Position numbers and translations under genes: made by a program. A DNA stretch of 64,000 nucleotides from Mesorhizobium sp. 1M-11 (GTDB taxonomy: Bacteria > Pseudomonadota > Alphaproteobacteria > Rhizobiales > Rhizobiaceae). The notes beneath the pieces are model-generated. The model ran no database searches and was not told the DNA's origin. It saw nothing but the letters and a program-made list of their open reading frames with translations. Where the stretch lies: contig NZ_LJSD01000076.1 of the NCBI RefSeq assembly GCF_001303895.1, positions 1 to 64,000 on the forward strand. Direction: 5' to 3'. Shown here one piece after another: positions 26,591 to 35,331 of this stretch. Every line of letters starts with the position of its first letter. Position 1 is the first letter of the stretch.

Positions 26591-26977
26591 ATGGGACGCT
26601 TCGCCGTCATCTCAATGACCGACAAGGCCGCCGAGCGCGTGCGCGAGATCATGGCCACGCGCGAAAACGCGCAGGGCATCCGTCTCGGCATCAAGAAGGG
26701 CGGCTGTGCCGGCATGGAATACACGGTCGACCTGGTGACCGAGCCCAACACCAAGGACGATCACGTCGAGCGCGACGGCGCGCACGTCTATGTCGCGCCG
26801 GAAGCGGCATTGTTCCTGTTCGGCACCGAGATGGATTTCGAGCGTACCACGCTGCGAACCGGTTTCACCTTCCGCAACCCGAACCAGTCTTCGGCCTGCG
26901 GCTGCGGCGAATCCGTGGAATTGAAGCCTGCCGATCTGAAGGCATTGGCCGAAGCCCGCGCTCAAAGCGCTGCCTGA
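26591..26977 (+). CDS. sufA: A-type Fe-S carrier SufA/IscA
   Basis: A 128-residue HesB/IscA-family protein with three cysteines in the right places: KKGGCAGMEYTV near residue 38 and SACGCGES near residue 105. They hold and pass on clusters from the SufBCD scaffold to client enzymes. ATG 26591 follows GGAG by 7 bp; an ATG 6 codons upstream is less well placed. A 135-bp gap separates it from sufT, so it may have its own promoter or RNA processing site. It closes the operon. Confidence 0.93.
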   Translation: MGRFAVISMTDKAAERVREIMATRENAQGIRLGIKKGGCAGMEYTVDLVTEPNTKDDHVERDGAHVYVAPEAALFLFGTEMDFERTTLRTGFTFRNPNQSSACGCGESVELKPADLKALAEARAQSAA

Positions 26978-27067
26978 GATTTCTCGCCGGAGAACGCCTG
27001 TTCCTCTCTCAAACCGTGCGTGGCCGCGGCACGGGCGCTTGAGGACTTCGCCGGCGAAGTCTGATCT

Positions 27068-27565
27068 TCACTCCACCCACATTCCTGTTCTTCGATGCCA
27101 GTCGGCAATCGATTCCTCGGGGTAGAGATCGAAGACCTTGTCGGCATCGCGAATGTTGGGCTCCACCCAGCTGCTTTTGTATTTCAGCATCAGATGCGTG
27201 CGCTCCGGCGGAACCGGCAGGTCTGTATCGATGGCCGACGCAAATGGATGCACGAGTTCCGGCCAGGTCGGATCGTAGAGCCACAGTGCCGAACCGCATT
27301 TCTTGCAGAAATTGCGTTCGCCGGTGGAAGTCTCACACACGGGACGTTCGTCGTCCTGGATTTCAGCGCGATAGACACCGAGGTTTTCACTCCCCGTTAT
27401 CTTCAGCGTTGCGGAGTCGGCACCGAGGTTGATCGCATATCCGCCTCCACCCTGCTGCTTGCGGCAGATCGAGCAATAGCAGAGCTGGTAGGGTGCCGGT
27501 GTGTGGCTTCCGACTTCGAAGCGGACGGCGCCGCAACGGCAGGAGCCTTGAAGAAGCATGGGCAT
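27068..27565 (-). CDS. GFA-family (CENP-V/glutathione-dependent formaldehyde-activating enzyme-like) zinc protein
   Basis: A 165-residue protein with the zinc-site cysteines of the GFA fold: GSCRCGAVRF, CYCSICRKQQG and FCKKCGSALW. Known GFA proteins were linked to S-hydroxymethylglutathione formation, but for most members the reaction is unproven. ATG 27565 gives the usual start (MPMLLQGSCRCG); an upstream start at 27661 overlaps the intergenic space without a match. It faces away from the TfoX-like gene and converges on the suf operon. Confidence 0.88.
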   Translation of the reverse strand: MPMLLQGSCRCGAVRFEVGSHTPAPYQLCYCSICRKQQGGGGYAINLGADSATLKITGSENLGVYRAEIQDDERPVCETSTGERNFCKKCGSALWLYDPTWPELVHPFASAIDTDLPVPPERTHLMLKYKSSWVEPNIRDADKVFDLYPEESIADWHRRTGMWVE

Positions 27566-27675
27566 GGCGGTCTCCTCGGTTTCGTCCGAAATCCTACACG
27601 TTGCAGGGGCTAAACCTGTCAGCAGAGCTTTGGTTGCGTGGTGACGATCATCAAGGTTCATGACAAGATCGTGCC

Positions 27676-27999
27676 ATGGACAATGACGCGATCAGCGACC
27701 TTTTCGCCGGCCTCGGCCCGGTCAGCATCCGCCGCTTGTTTGGCGGCAAGGGCATCTATTTCGATGGCGTCATCGTCGCCATCGAACTGCGCGGCGAACT
27801 GATGCTGAAGGCTGACGCCGAACTAGGCCGCGAATTCGCCGCGGCCGGCTGCACGCAATGGACCTATGTGGGCTCGCGTCACGGCAAACAGGTGGCGATG
27901 CCCTATTGGACCTTGCCGGACGGAGCCGCCGACGACCCGGACGACATGGCTGCCTGGGCAAGGAAGTCCTATGAGGCTGGCCTGCGCTCCGGAAAATAG
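27676..27999 (+). CDS. TfoX/Sxy N-terminal domain protein
   Basis: A 107-residue single-domain TfoX_N protein: ISDLFAGLGPVSIRRLFGGKGIYFDGVIVAIEL is the family opening, followed by VAMPYWTLPDGAADDP near the end. In Haemophilus and E. coli, TfoX/Sxy is a competence regulator, but short stand-alone members in alphaproteobacteria lack the C-terminal domain and have no shown role. It converges on psuG with 3 bp between stops. Confidence 0.85.
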   Translation: MDNDAISDLFAGLGPVSIRRLFGGKGIYFDGVIVAIELRGELMLKADAELGREFAAAGCTQWTYVGSRHGKQVAMPYWTLPDGAADDPDDMAAWARKSYEAGLRSGK

Positions 28000-28002
28000 T
28001 TC

Positions 28003-28920
28003 TTACAGCGCCTTGGCGACCCTTGCCGCAACGCGGGCATTGTTTTCCACCAGCGCGATATTGGTCTTCAGGCTGCGGCCGTTGGTGATCTCCAGGATCT
28101 TGCCGAGCAGGAACGGTGTCACTGCCTTTCCGGTTACGTTCTGCGCTTCCGCTGCCTTCTGCGCGGCCTCGATATAGCCGGCCATCTCCGCGGCAGGGAT
28201 TTCGTCGGCTACAGGAACCGGATTGGCCACCAGCACGCCGCCGTCAATACCAAGCGCCTGGCGCGTCTTGAACAGCTTGGCGATCTTTTCGGGTGCATCC
28301 AGCGTCAGCGGTGCCCGGAAGGGCGATTGACGCGACCAGAAGGCCGGCATCGTCTCGCAGCCATGGCCGATCACCGGCACGCCGCGCGTTTCCAGCACCT
28401 CCAGCGTCTTCTCGATGTCGAGAATGGCCTTGGCGCCGGCGGACACCACGATGACCGGCGTGCGCGCCAATTCGTCGAGATCGGCTGAGATGTCGAAGCT
28501 CTTTTCAGCACCCTTGTGCACACCGCCGATGCCACCGGTGGCAAATACCTTGATGCCGGCCATATGCGCCGCGATCATGGTGGCGGCCACCGTCGTGCCG
28601 CCGGTGCGCCCTTCGGCGACGGCGAAGGCGAAGTCGGCGCGCGACAGCTTCATGGCGTCACCGGTCATCGCAAGCGATTCCCGTTCGCCGTCGGACAGGC
28701 CGATCTTGATGCGGCCATTGATCACCGCGATCGTTGCCGGCACCGCGCCTTCGTCTGAAATGATCTTTTCGACATTGGCCGCCATGGCGCCATTGTCGGG
28801 ATAGGGCATGCCGTGGGTGATGATGGTCGATTCAAGCGCCACCACCGGGCGACCCGCCGCCAGCGCTTCGGCCACGGGCGCGTGGATGTCGATGTAGGGG
28901 CGGGCGGTTTCGAGCGTCAT
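28003..28920 (-). CDS. psuG: Pseudouridine-5'-phosphate glycosidase
   Basis: A 305-residue PsuG. VALESTIITHGMPYPDN near residue 28 and FATGGIGGVHKGAEKSFDIS near residue 130 are family signatures; the catalytic lysine is expected around residue 165 in VSAGAKAILDIEKT. It splits pseudouridine 5'-phosphate into uracil and ribose 5-phosphate in the cytoplasm. It follows the kinase gene by 64 bp on the same strand, giving a two-step salvage path for pseudouridine from RNA turnover. Confidence 0.94.
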   Translation of the reverse strand: MTLETARPYIDIHAPVAEALAAGRPVVALESTIITHGMPYPDNGAMAANVEKIISDEGAVPATIAVINGRIKIGLSDGERESLAMTGDAMKLSRADFAFAVAEGRTGGTTVAATMIAAHMAGIKVFATGGIGGVHKGAEKSFDISADLDELARTPVIVVSAGAKAILDIEKTLEVLETRGVPVIGHGCETMPAFWSRQSPFRAPLTLDAPEKIAKLFKTRQALGIDGGVLVANPVPVADEIPAAEMAGYIEAAQKAAEAQNVTGKAVTPFLLGKILEITNGRSLKTNIALVENNARVAARVAKAL

Positions 28921-28984
28921 AGGAAATCTCCGGTCGGCATCACGCGGTTTGCGGACAGCCGTTCAACAGTTGGGGTTGCCGTCC

Positions 28985-29929
28985 TCATGCCACTTCCCGC
29001 GCTTCCGGCACAAGAGCCAGGGCTGCGGCAAAGGATGCCGGAGTGAAGCCGGGCACGGAGAGCGGGCTTTCAATGGCCAGCCCCGCAGCCGCAACACCTT
29101 CACGCAAAGCGGTGCGTAATGGCAGGCCGCGCAGCAGCGCCGCGGTGGTGGCTCCCGCCAGCGCATCGCCCGCGCCGGTCACGTCGACCACGGTCTTGGG
29201 CGGAGGCGGCGCGATCGAAAAGGCGCCGTCCTTGTCGTAACCGAGAGCAGGGCGATCTCCCGCTGTCACCACGCCGCCACGCAGGCCGATGCCACGTAAC
29301 CCCCTCACCAGTTCTGTCTCAGGCGCTTCGCGCGAAAGGCCAGTCAGCGCGGCAGCCTCGCGGCGGTTCATGAACACCAGCGCCGGCCGCTCGAACAGCG
29401 AGGCGAGGCGCACCACCTTGGCCGGCGAAATGGCGATGACGAAGACGGGTCTGGCGTCGGCCAGTGCCATCAGCCGCTCGAGCGCTGCAGTCGGCAGGTT
29501 CGCGTCGCACAGCACCGCGTCCGCCGCCTCCACCGCGCCGCGAATGTTGGCGCGCCGCATCTGTTTCGGGAAGGCGAGGTCGTAGAGCCCCATGTCCGCG
29601 AAGCCCACCACAAGCTCTCCTTCGCTGTCGAGGATCGCCGTGTAGCTCGGCGTGGTTCGATCGAGGAAGGTGACGGAAAGGTCCTCGATGCCAGCCTGCG
29701 CGATCGTCCGCGCGACTGTTTCGCCTGCCGTGTCGCCGCCGCGCGCCGATATAAGCGAAGCAGAGACACCGCGTCGCACGACTGTGCGCAGGGCGTTGAA
29801 GACGCCGCCGCCGACATCCTCGTGCATCGTGCCTGGGTTGGACGCCGCCGGCACATAGGGGCCGCTGACCTGGCCGCGTCGATCGATATGGGCACCGCCG
29901 GCCGCGAAAAGCTTTGGCGTGGGGCTCAT
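28985..29929 (-). CDS. psuK: PfkB-family kinase, probably pseudouridine kinase
   Basis: A 314-residue PfkB sugar/nucleoside kinase. The C-terminal signature VVDVTGAGDALAGATTAAL holds the catalytic Asp and the anion hole; the N-terminal glycine-rich AAGGAHIDRRGQV is also present. Placement directly before psuG makes pseudouridine the likely substrate. I start at ATG 29929 (MSPTPKLFAAGG), preceded by GAGGTGCC; the longer open frame up to 30166 runs antisense through the recA promoter and is not coding. Confidence 0.88.
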   Translation of the reverse strand: MSPTPKLFAAGGAHIDRRGQVSGPYVPAASNPGTMHEDVGGGVFNALRTVVRRGVSASLISARGGDTAGETVARTIAQAGIEDLSVTFLDRTTPSYTAILDSEGELVVGFADMGLYDLAFPKQMRRANIRGAVEAADAVLCDANLPTAALERLMALADARPVFVIAISPAKVVRLASLFERPALVFMNRREAAALTGLSREAPETELVRGLRGIGLRGGVVTAGDRPALGYDKDGAFSIAPPPPKTVVDVTGAGDALAGATTAALLRGLPLRTALREGVAAAGLAIESPLSVPGFTPASFAAALALVPEAREVA

Positions 29930-30104
29930 GCTGGCACCTCGATGGAGGCGGTCCTGCTGTGCCCGGCTATGGCGATGCCGAATCGATGGCCGCCGTGTCG
30001 CGGCAATGTGATGTCCACGCGTGAGAAAACTTTTTGGACACTCCTGACAAAACAAAAAAAGAACAAATATGGATTTATCATATTTTTCAAGATGTTGGAT
30101 CGCC

Positions 30105-30133
30105 TTGTCAAAACGGAACAAAAAGGGTACATA
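30105..30133 (+). promoter_or_regulatory. Probable recA promoter
   Basis: TTGTCA (30105-30110) and TACATA (30128-30133) are spaced by 17 bp within an unusually AT-rich patch, about 57 bp before the recA start codon. The match to the sigma-70-type consensus is good at -35 and fair at -10. Confidence 0.55.
30116..30130. promoter_or_regulatory. LexA (SOS) operator-like site in the recA promoter
   Basis: GAACAAAAAGGGTAC, read on the other strand as GTAC-N7-GTTC, matches the alphaproteobacterial SOS box GTTC-N7-GTTC at seven of eight fixed bases. It sits between the -35 and -10 elements, where bound LexA would block RNA polymerase. A second weaker match, AAAC-N7-GAAC, lies at 30050-30064. Confidence 0.55.
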
Positions 30134-30189
30134 TTTACAGGGATAACCAGGCAGTCCGGCCTTCATTGACGACCAAGGGGTGATGTATC

Positions 30190-31278
30190 ATGGCTCAGAA
30201 TAGCTTGAGGCTTGTAGAGGACAATTCGGTGGACAAAACAAAAGCTCTCGACGCTGCGCTGTCGCAGATCGAACGGGCATTCGGCAAGGGCTCGATCATG
30301 CGGCTCGGCGCCAATGAGCAGGCAGTCGAGATCGAGACGGTACCGACCGGCTCGCTGGGCCTCGACATCGCGCTCGGCGTCGGCGGTCTGCCGCGTGGCC
30401 GTATCGTTGAGATTTACGGGCCGGAAAGCTCGGGCAAGACCACGCTGGCGCTGCACACGGTGGCGGAAGCGCAGAAGAAGGGCGGCATCTGTGCCTTCGT
30501 CGATGCCGAACATGCGCTCGATCCGGTCTATGCCCGCAAGCTGGGCGTCGATCTCGAGAACCTTCTGATCTCGCAGCCGGATACCGGCGAGCAGGCGCTG
30601 GAGATCTGTGACACGCTGGTGCGTTCCGGGGCTATCGACGTTCTGGTGGTCGATTCGGTCGCAGCACTCACCCCGCGTGCAGAAATCGAAGGTGAGATGG
30701 GCGATGCACTGCCCGGCCTGCAGGCTCGTTTGATGAGCCAGGCGCTGCGCAAGCTCACCGCTTCGATCTCGCGCTCCAACACGATGGTCATCTTCATCAA
30801 CCAGATCCGCATGAAGATCGGCGTCATGTTCGGTTCGCCGGAGACGACCACCGGCGGCAACGCGCTGAAGTTCTACGCCTCGGTGCGCCTCGATATCCGT
30901 CGCATCGGCTCGATCAAGGACCGGGACGAGGTTGTCGGCAACCAGACCCGCGTCAAGGTCGTCAAGAACAAGCTGGCCCCACCCTTCAAGGTCATCGAGT
31001 TCGATATTATGTATGGCGAGGGCGTGTCCAAGACCGGCGAATTGATCGACCTCGGCGTCAAGGCTGGCATCGTCGAGAAGTCGGGCGCCTGGTTCTCCTA
31101 CAATTCGCAGCGTCTCGGTCAGGGCCGTGAAAACGCCAAGCAGTTCCTGCGCGACAATCCGGATCTTGCCCGCGAGGTCGAGCAGGCGCTGAGGCAGAAT
31201 GCCGGGCTGATCGCGGAGAAGTTCCTCGACAATGGCGGTGACAGCGACAACGATCTCGATGACGCTGCGGAAGGGTAA
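30190..31278 (+). CDS. recA: Recombinase RecA
   Basis: A 362-residue RecA. Walker A reads GPESSGKTTL near residue 80, Walker B VLVVDSVAAL near residue 155, and the DNA-binding loops include EGEMGDALPGLQARLMSQALRKL and MFGSPETTTGGNALKFYASVRLDIRR. It forms filaments on single-stranded DNA, drives strand exchange and triggers LexA self-cleavage. The C-terminal tail is acidic (GDSDNDLDDAAEG) as usual. ATG 30190 follows an AAGGGGTGATG stretch. Confidence 0.98.
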   Translation: MAQNSLRLVEDNSVDKTKALDAALSQIERAFGKGSIMRLGANEQAVEIETVPTGSLGLDIALGVGGLPRGRIVEIYGPESSGKTTLALHTVAEAQKKGGICAFVDAEHALDPVYARKLGVDLENLLISQPDTGEQALEICDTLVRSGAIDVLVVDSVAALTPRAEIEGEMGDALPGLQARLMSQALRKLTASISRSNTMVIFINQIRMKIGVMFGSPETTTGGNALKFYASVRLDIRRIGSIKDRDEVVGNQTRVKVVKNKLAPPFKVIEFDIMYGEGVSKTGELIDLGVKAGIVEKSGAWFSYNSQRLGQGRENAKQFLRDNPDLAREVEQALRQNAGLIAEKFLDNGGDSDNDLDDAAEG

Positions 31279-31327
31279 CGCTCTGCTCATCCCCAAGGGG
31301 AAGCTCATCGCCTGATGACTATGTCTT

Positions 31328-31352
31328 AACCGCCGGCCTTGCGCCGGCGGTT
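31328..31352 (+). terminator. Rho-independent terminator after recA
   Basis: A 10-bp GC-rich stem (AACCGCCGGC / GCCGGCGGTT) with a 5-nt loop, then TTTGCGTTT. It lies 50 bp after the recA stop. The T-tract is short, so termination may be partial. Confidence 0.7.
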
Positions 31353-31487
31353 TGCGTTTCAGGCGGCGGCTTTTTTATCTGCTCGCGTAGGCCCTGCCTG
31401 TTTCTGGACAGGCTGGAAGGCTGCCGCTAAAAGGCCTATTCCATTTCCGCCGGCCTGGCCTGCGGCTTCACCATAAAGGCAGTTTCG

Positions 31488-34148
31488 ATGAGTGGCGTGA
31501 ACGATATCCGGTCGACCTTTCTCGACTATTTCCGCAAGGAAGGGCACGAGATCGTCGCCTCCAGCCCGCTGGTGCCACGCAACGACCCGACGTTGATGTT
31601 TACCAACGCCGGTATGGTGCAGTTCAAGAACGTCTTTACGGGTCTCGAGAAGCGGCCTTATTCGCGCGCTGCGACCGCGCAGAAGAGCGTGCGCGCCGGT
31701 GGCAAGCACAACGATCTCGACAATGTCGGCTACACGGCCCGTCATCTCACCTTCTTCGAGATGCTCGGCAACTTTTCGTTCGGCGATTATTTCAAGGAAC
31801 GCGCCATCGAGCTTGCCTGGAACCTCATCACCAAGGATTTCGGGCTGAAGAAGGACAAGCTGCTCGTCACCGTCTATCATACCGACGATGAGGCAGCCGG
31901 CTACTGGAAGAAGATCGCCGGCTTTTCAGATGACCGCATCATCCGCATTGCAACCTCGGACAATTTCTGGGCGATGGGCGACACAGGTCCCTGCGGCCCG
32001 TGTTCGGAGATCTTCATCGACCGCGGCGAGCACATCTGGGGTGGCCCTCCCGGCAGCCCGGAAGAGGACGGCGACCGCTTCCTCGAATTCTGGAACCTGG
32101 TCTTCATGCAATACGAGCAGGTCACCAAGGACGAACGCATCGACCTCCCGCGTCCGTCGATCGATACTGGCATGGGCCTGGAGCGCATGGCTTCCATTCT
32201 GCAAGGTGTGGAGAGCGTTTTCGAGACGGATCTCTTCCGTCATCTGATCGACGCGGCTTCGTCCGCACTCGGACACGGCCCCAACACCGAGAATGTCGCG
32301 TCCTACCGTGTGATCGCCGATCACCTGCGGTCGTCGTCCTTCCTTGTGGCCGATGGCGTTCTGCCGTCCAACGAGGGCCGCGGTTATGTGCTGCGCCGCA
32401 TCATGCGTCGCGCCATGCGCCACGCGCAGCTGCTCGGTGCCAATGAGCCGCTGATGTGGAAGCTGGTGCCTGCGCTGGTGCGCGAGATGGGGCAGGCCTA
32501 TCCCGAACTGGTACGCAGCGAAGCGCTGCTCACCGAAACGCTGAAGCTGGAGGAAACCCGCTTCCGCAAGACGCTGGTGCGCGGCCTTGGCTTGCTCGCC
32601 GACGCTACCGACAAGCTCGGTGCCGGCGACATGCTGGATGGCGAGACCGCTTTCAAACTCTATGACACCTACGGCTTCCCGCTGGACCTGACGCAGGACG
32701 CGCTGCGCCAGCGCAGCATCTCCGTCGACCTTGCCGGTTTTACCGATGCGATGGAACGGCAGAAGGCGGAAGCGCGTGCAAGCTGGGCCGGTTCCGGCGA
32801 GGCGGCGACCGAGACCGTCTGGTTCTCGGTGCGCGACAAGACCGGCGCCACCGAGTTCCTTGGCTATGAGACCGAGAAGGCTGAAGGTATCGTCACGGCT
32901 ATCCTGCGCGACGGCAAGGTCGTCGATGACGCCGGGGAGGGCGATAGCGTCGCGATCATCGTCAACCAGACGCCGTTCTACGGCGAGTCCGGCGGCCAGA
33001 TGGGCGATACGGGAACGATCATCGGCGAGGGTTTCCGCGTCGATGTCACCGACACGCTGAAGAAGGCCGACGGCCTTTTCGTGCATCAGGGCAAGGTGAT
33101 CAAGGGCTCCCTGAAGACGGGGGCTGCGGTCGAGCTCGAAGTCGATCATGCGCGCCGGACGCGCCTGCGCTCCAACCACTCCGCTACGCACCTCATCCAC
33201 GAGGCGCTGCGCGAGGTTCTGGGCACGCATGTCGCCCAGAAAGGCTCGCTTGTGGCGCCGGAGCGGCTGCGCTTCGACATCTCGCACAACAAGCCGATCT
33301 CGCCGGAAGAGCTGGAAGAGGTCGAGCGCATGGCCAACGAGATCGTCGTCCAGAACAGCCCGGTCACGACCCGGCTCATGTCAGTGGACGACGCACGCGC
33401 GGAAGGCGCCATGGCGCTGTTCGGCGAAAAATACGGTGACGAGGTGCGCGTCGTGTCGATGGGCACGGCTTTGCATGGCGAGAAGGCCAACCGGCCGTAT
33501 TCGATCGAGCTTTGCGGCGGCACGCATGTGAAGTCGACCGGCGACATCGGCCTGGTGCGCATCGTTTCCGACAGCCCGGTCGCGGCCGGCGTTCGACGTA
33601 TCGAGGCGCTGACCGGTGAGGCGGCACGCCGCCATCTCGATGAGCAGGATCGGCGCCTCAAGGCAGTTGCAGCGACGCTCAAGATTTCGCCGGCCGATGT
33701 GCTCGCGCGGGTGGAAACCTTGCTGGACGAACGCAAGAAGCTGGAGCGTGAACTGACTGATGCGCGCAAGAAGCTTGCCATGGGTGGTGGTTCCGCCGGT
33801 GCGGCCGAGAATGCCACTGAGACGGTGGCGGGGGTCGGTTTCCTCGGCAAGTCCGTCAGCGGCGTTTCGCCAAAGGACCTGAAGCCGCTCGCCGACGAGG
33901 GCAAGAGGGCGCTGGGTTCCGGCGTCGTCGTGCTGGTCGGCGAGGCTGAAGGCAAGGCAAGTGTCGTCGTCGCGGTCACCGAGGACCTGACCGGTCGCTT
34001 CAGCGCCGTCGATCTGGTGCGTGTCGCGTCCGCGGCGCTCGGCGGGCAGGGCGGCGGCGGTCGGCCGGACATGGCGCAGGCTGGCGGTCCCGACGCTTCC
34101 AAGGCGGATGACGCCATCGCGGCCGTCAAGGCAGCATTGGCTGCCTAA
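31488..34148 (+). CDS. alaS: Alanyl-tRNA synthetase
   Basis: An 886-residue class II synthetase with all domains. The N-terminal catalytic core has TFLDYFRKEGHEIVASSPLVPRNDPTLMF. The editing domain has zinc ligands in HSATHLIHEAL and CGGTHVKSTGDIG. A C-terminal coiled coil and C-Ala domain follow (GQGGGGRPDMAQAGG near the end). It charges tRNA-Ala and clears mischarged Ser/Gly. The recA-alaS order is common in alphaproteobacteria. Confidence 0.98.
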   Translation: MSGVNDIRSTFLDYFRKEGHEIVASSPLVPRNDPTLMFTNAGMVQFKNVFTGLEKRPYSRAATAQKSVRAGGKHNDLDNVGYTARHLTFFEMLGNFSFGDYFKERAIELAWNLITKDFGLKKDKLLVTVYHTDDEAAGYWKKIAGFSDDRIIRIATSDNFWAMGDTGPCGPCSEIFIDRGEHIWGGPPGSPEEDGDRFLEFWNLVFMQYEQVTKDERIDLPRPSIDTGMGLERMASILQGVESVFETDLFRHLIDAASSALGHGPNTENVASYRVIADHLRSSSFLVADGVLPSNEGRGYVLRRIMRRAMRHAQLLGANEPLMWKLVPALVREMGQAYPELVRSEALLTETLKLEETRFRKTLVRGLGLLADATDKLGAGDMLDGETAFKLYDTYGFPLDLTQDALRQRSISVDLAGFTDAMERQKAEARASWAGSGEAATETVWFSVRDKTGATEFLGYETEKAEGIVTAILRDGKVVDDAGEGDSVAIIVNQTPFYGESGGQMGDTGTIIGEGFRVDVTDTLKKADGLFVHQGKVIKGSLKTGAAVELEVDHARRTRLRSNHSATHLIHEALREVLGTHVAQKGSLVAPERLRFDISHNKPISPEELEEVERMANEIVVQNSPVTTRLMSVDDARAEGAMALFGEKYGDEVRVVSMGTALHGEKANRPYSIELCGGTHVKSTGDIGLVRIVSDSPVAAGVRRIEALTGEAARRHLDEQDRRLKAVAATLKISPADVLARVETLLDERKKLERELTDARKKLAMGGGSAGAAENATETVAGVGFLGKSVSGVSPKDLKPLADEGKRALGSGVVVLVGEAEGKASVVVAVTEDLTGRFSAVDLVRVASAALGGQGGGGRPDMAQAGGPDASKADDAIAAVKAALAA

Positions 34149-34190
34149 GTCACGCAGGCGTCTCTTCAACTCGCAATCTGAGTTGCTATC

Positions 34191-34215
34191 GATGCCGGGA
34201 GAAAAACCCGGCATC
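34191..34215. terminator. Hairpin between convergent alaS and the glycerophosphodiesterase gene
   Basis: GATGCCGGG and CCCGGCATC form a perfect 9-bp stem around an A-rich 7-nt loop, 43 bp after the alaS stop. No T-run follows on either strand, so it may block exonucleases or terminate weakly rather than act as a classic terminator. Confidence 0.5.
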
Positions 34216-34220
34216 GGCTA

Positions 34221-35195
34221 TTATGGGGCAGCCACCGCAGGCCCGATCCGGTCCACGCGGTTGGTCCAGATGGCGCCGTCGAAGCGGGCGGGTAATTTCT
34301 TGAGCGTTGCGATGTCGTCGACGCCGGTCGAATACTTCGAGCCGTCATTGTCGCCGAGGATCACCATTGTCGAGCCGTTGGCTTCCAGCCGTTCACTGAG
34401 CCGGTTGGGGAAGCCCCAGGCGAAGGGGGCGAAGTTGGCCGGCAGCATGAACAGCGTCTTGCGGCAGTCCTCCGGCACATAACCACTCCAGCCGAGCGCG
34501 GCATAACGCATCAAACAAGGGACGACGCGATCCGTTCCCAGCACAACGGCGTCAGGCAGGGCGGCCTTGTAGGCATCGATCGCCTTGCCGCCGCCGTAGA
34601 CCATGATGAGTTTCTGCTGTTCCGCCGGCAGCGCGCCGATCATTCTTGCCAGCAACCGGCCTTCGGTTATGTCATCGCTTTTGATGTTGATCAGGAAACG
34701 CCTGGTCGGAAATGCGGTGAGCACCTCGCCAAGGCTCGGCATCTGGCCGATGCCCTTGCCCCGGAACGGGAAGGTCTTGCCGCCATCGGCGGTGTAGCCG
34801 TAGCCGATGTCGAGGGCCTTCAATTCCTTGAGGCTCTTTTCGCGCGTCACGCCCTTGCCGTCGGTGCGGCAATCCACTGTCCAATCATGGAACACTGCGA
34901 AATCACCATCGGTGGTCGGGTGGACGTCGAGTTCGACGATGTCGGCGCCGGCCGCAAATGCCGCCTGGAAACCCTCGATGGTGTTTTCGAGATGTGTGTG
35001 TTCCGGCGGATAGATGCGATCGGCCGTGCAGGTGTCGTTGCCGATGCCGACGGGCGAAAAGGTCTGGCCGAGCCCGCGATGCGCGATCAGCATCGGTCGC
35101 TGCTCCGGAGTGCCGGCAAGCAGACTGCTGTTGAGCGCCCATATGGTGGCGGCGGCGGCGAGTGCCCCGAGCAGGGCGACGGTTCGTTTGCGCAT
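34221..35195 (-). CDS. Glycerophosphodiester phosphodiesterase, exported or membrane-anchored
   Basis: A 324-residue GDPD-family protein. A hydrophobic N-terminus (ALLGALAAAATIWALNSSLL) serves as signal peptide or anchor. The TIM-barrel core has IAHRGLGQTFSP, ENTIEGFQAAFAAGADIVELDVHPTTDGDFAVFHD, with the catalytic His, Glu and Asp residues. Such enzymes split deacylated phospholipids into glycerol 3-phosphate and an alcohol. No ugp transport genes are next to it. Stand-alone gene. Confidence 0.9.
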   Translation of the reverse strand: MRKRTVALLGALAAAATIWALNSSLLAGTPEQRPMLIAHRGLGQTFSPVGIGNDTCTADRIYPPEHTHLENTIEGFQAAFAAGADIVELDVHPTTDGDFAVFHDWTVDCRTDGKGVTREKSLKELKALDIGYGYTADGGKTFPFRGKGIGQMPSLGEVLTAFPTRRFLINIKSDDITEGRLLARMIGALPAEQQKLIMVYGGGKAIDAYKAALPDAVVLGTDRVVPCLMRYAALGWSGYVPEDCRKTLFMLPANFAPFAWGFPNRLSERLEANGSTMVILGDNDGSKYSTGVDDIATLKKLPARFDGAIWTNRVDRIGPAVAAP

Positions 35196-35331
35196 GATTC
35201 CCCCGAATTGATGGGAAGACTATGCGCCGAACCGGGACAAAATCTGGACGAAGCTGCGCCGCTTTGAAGGCAGCCGCGAAAAAGGTTTGGCAGGGCGGGC
35301 GCGTTCCAGGAGGAACGCGCCTGGTTCGAAA

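Noticed and set aside
31926..33287. 453-codon minus-strand frame opposite alaS
   Set aside because: Shadow of alaS codon bias; no domain pattern.
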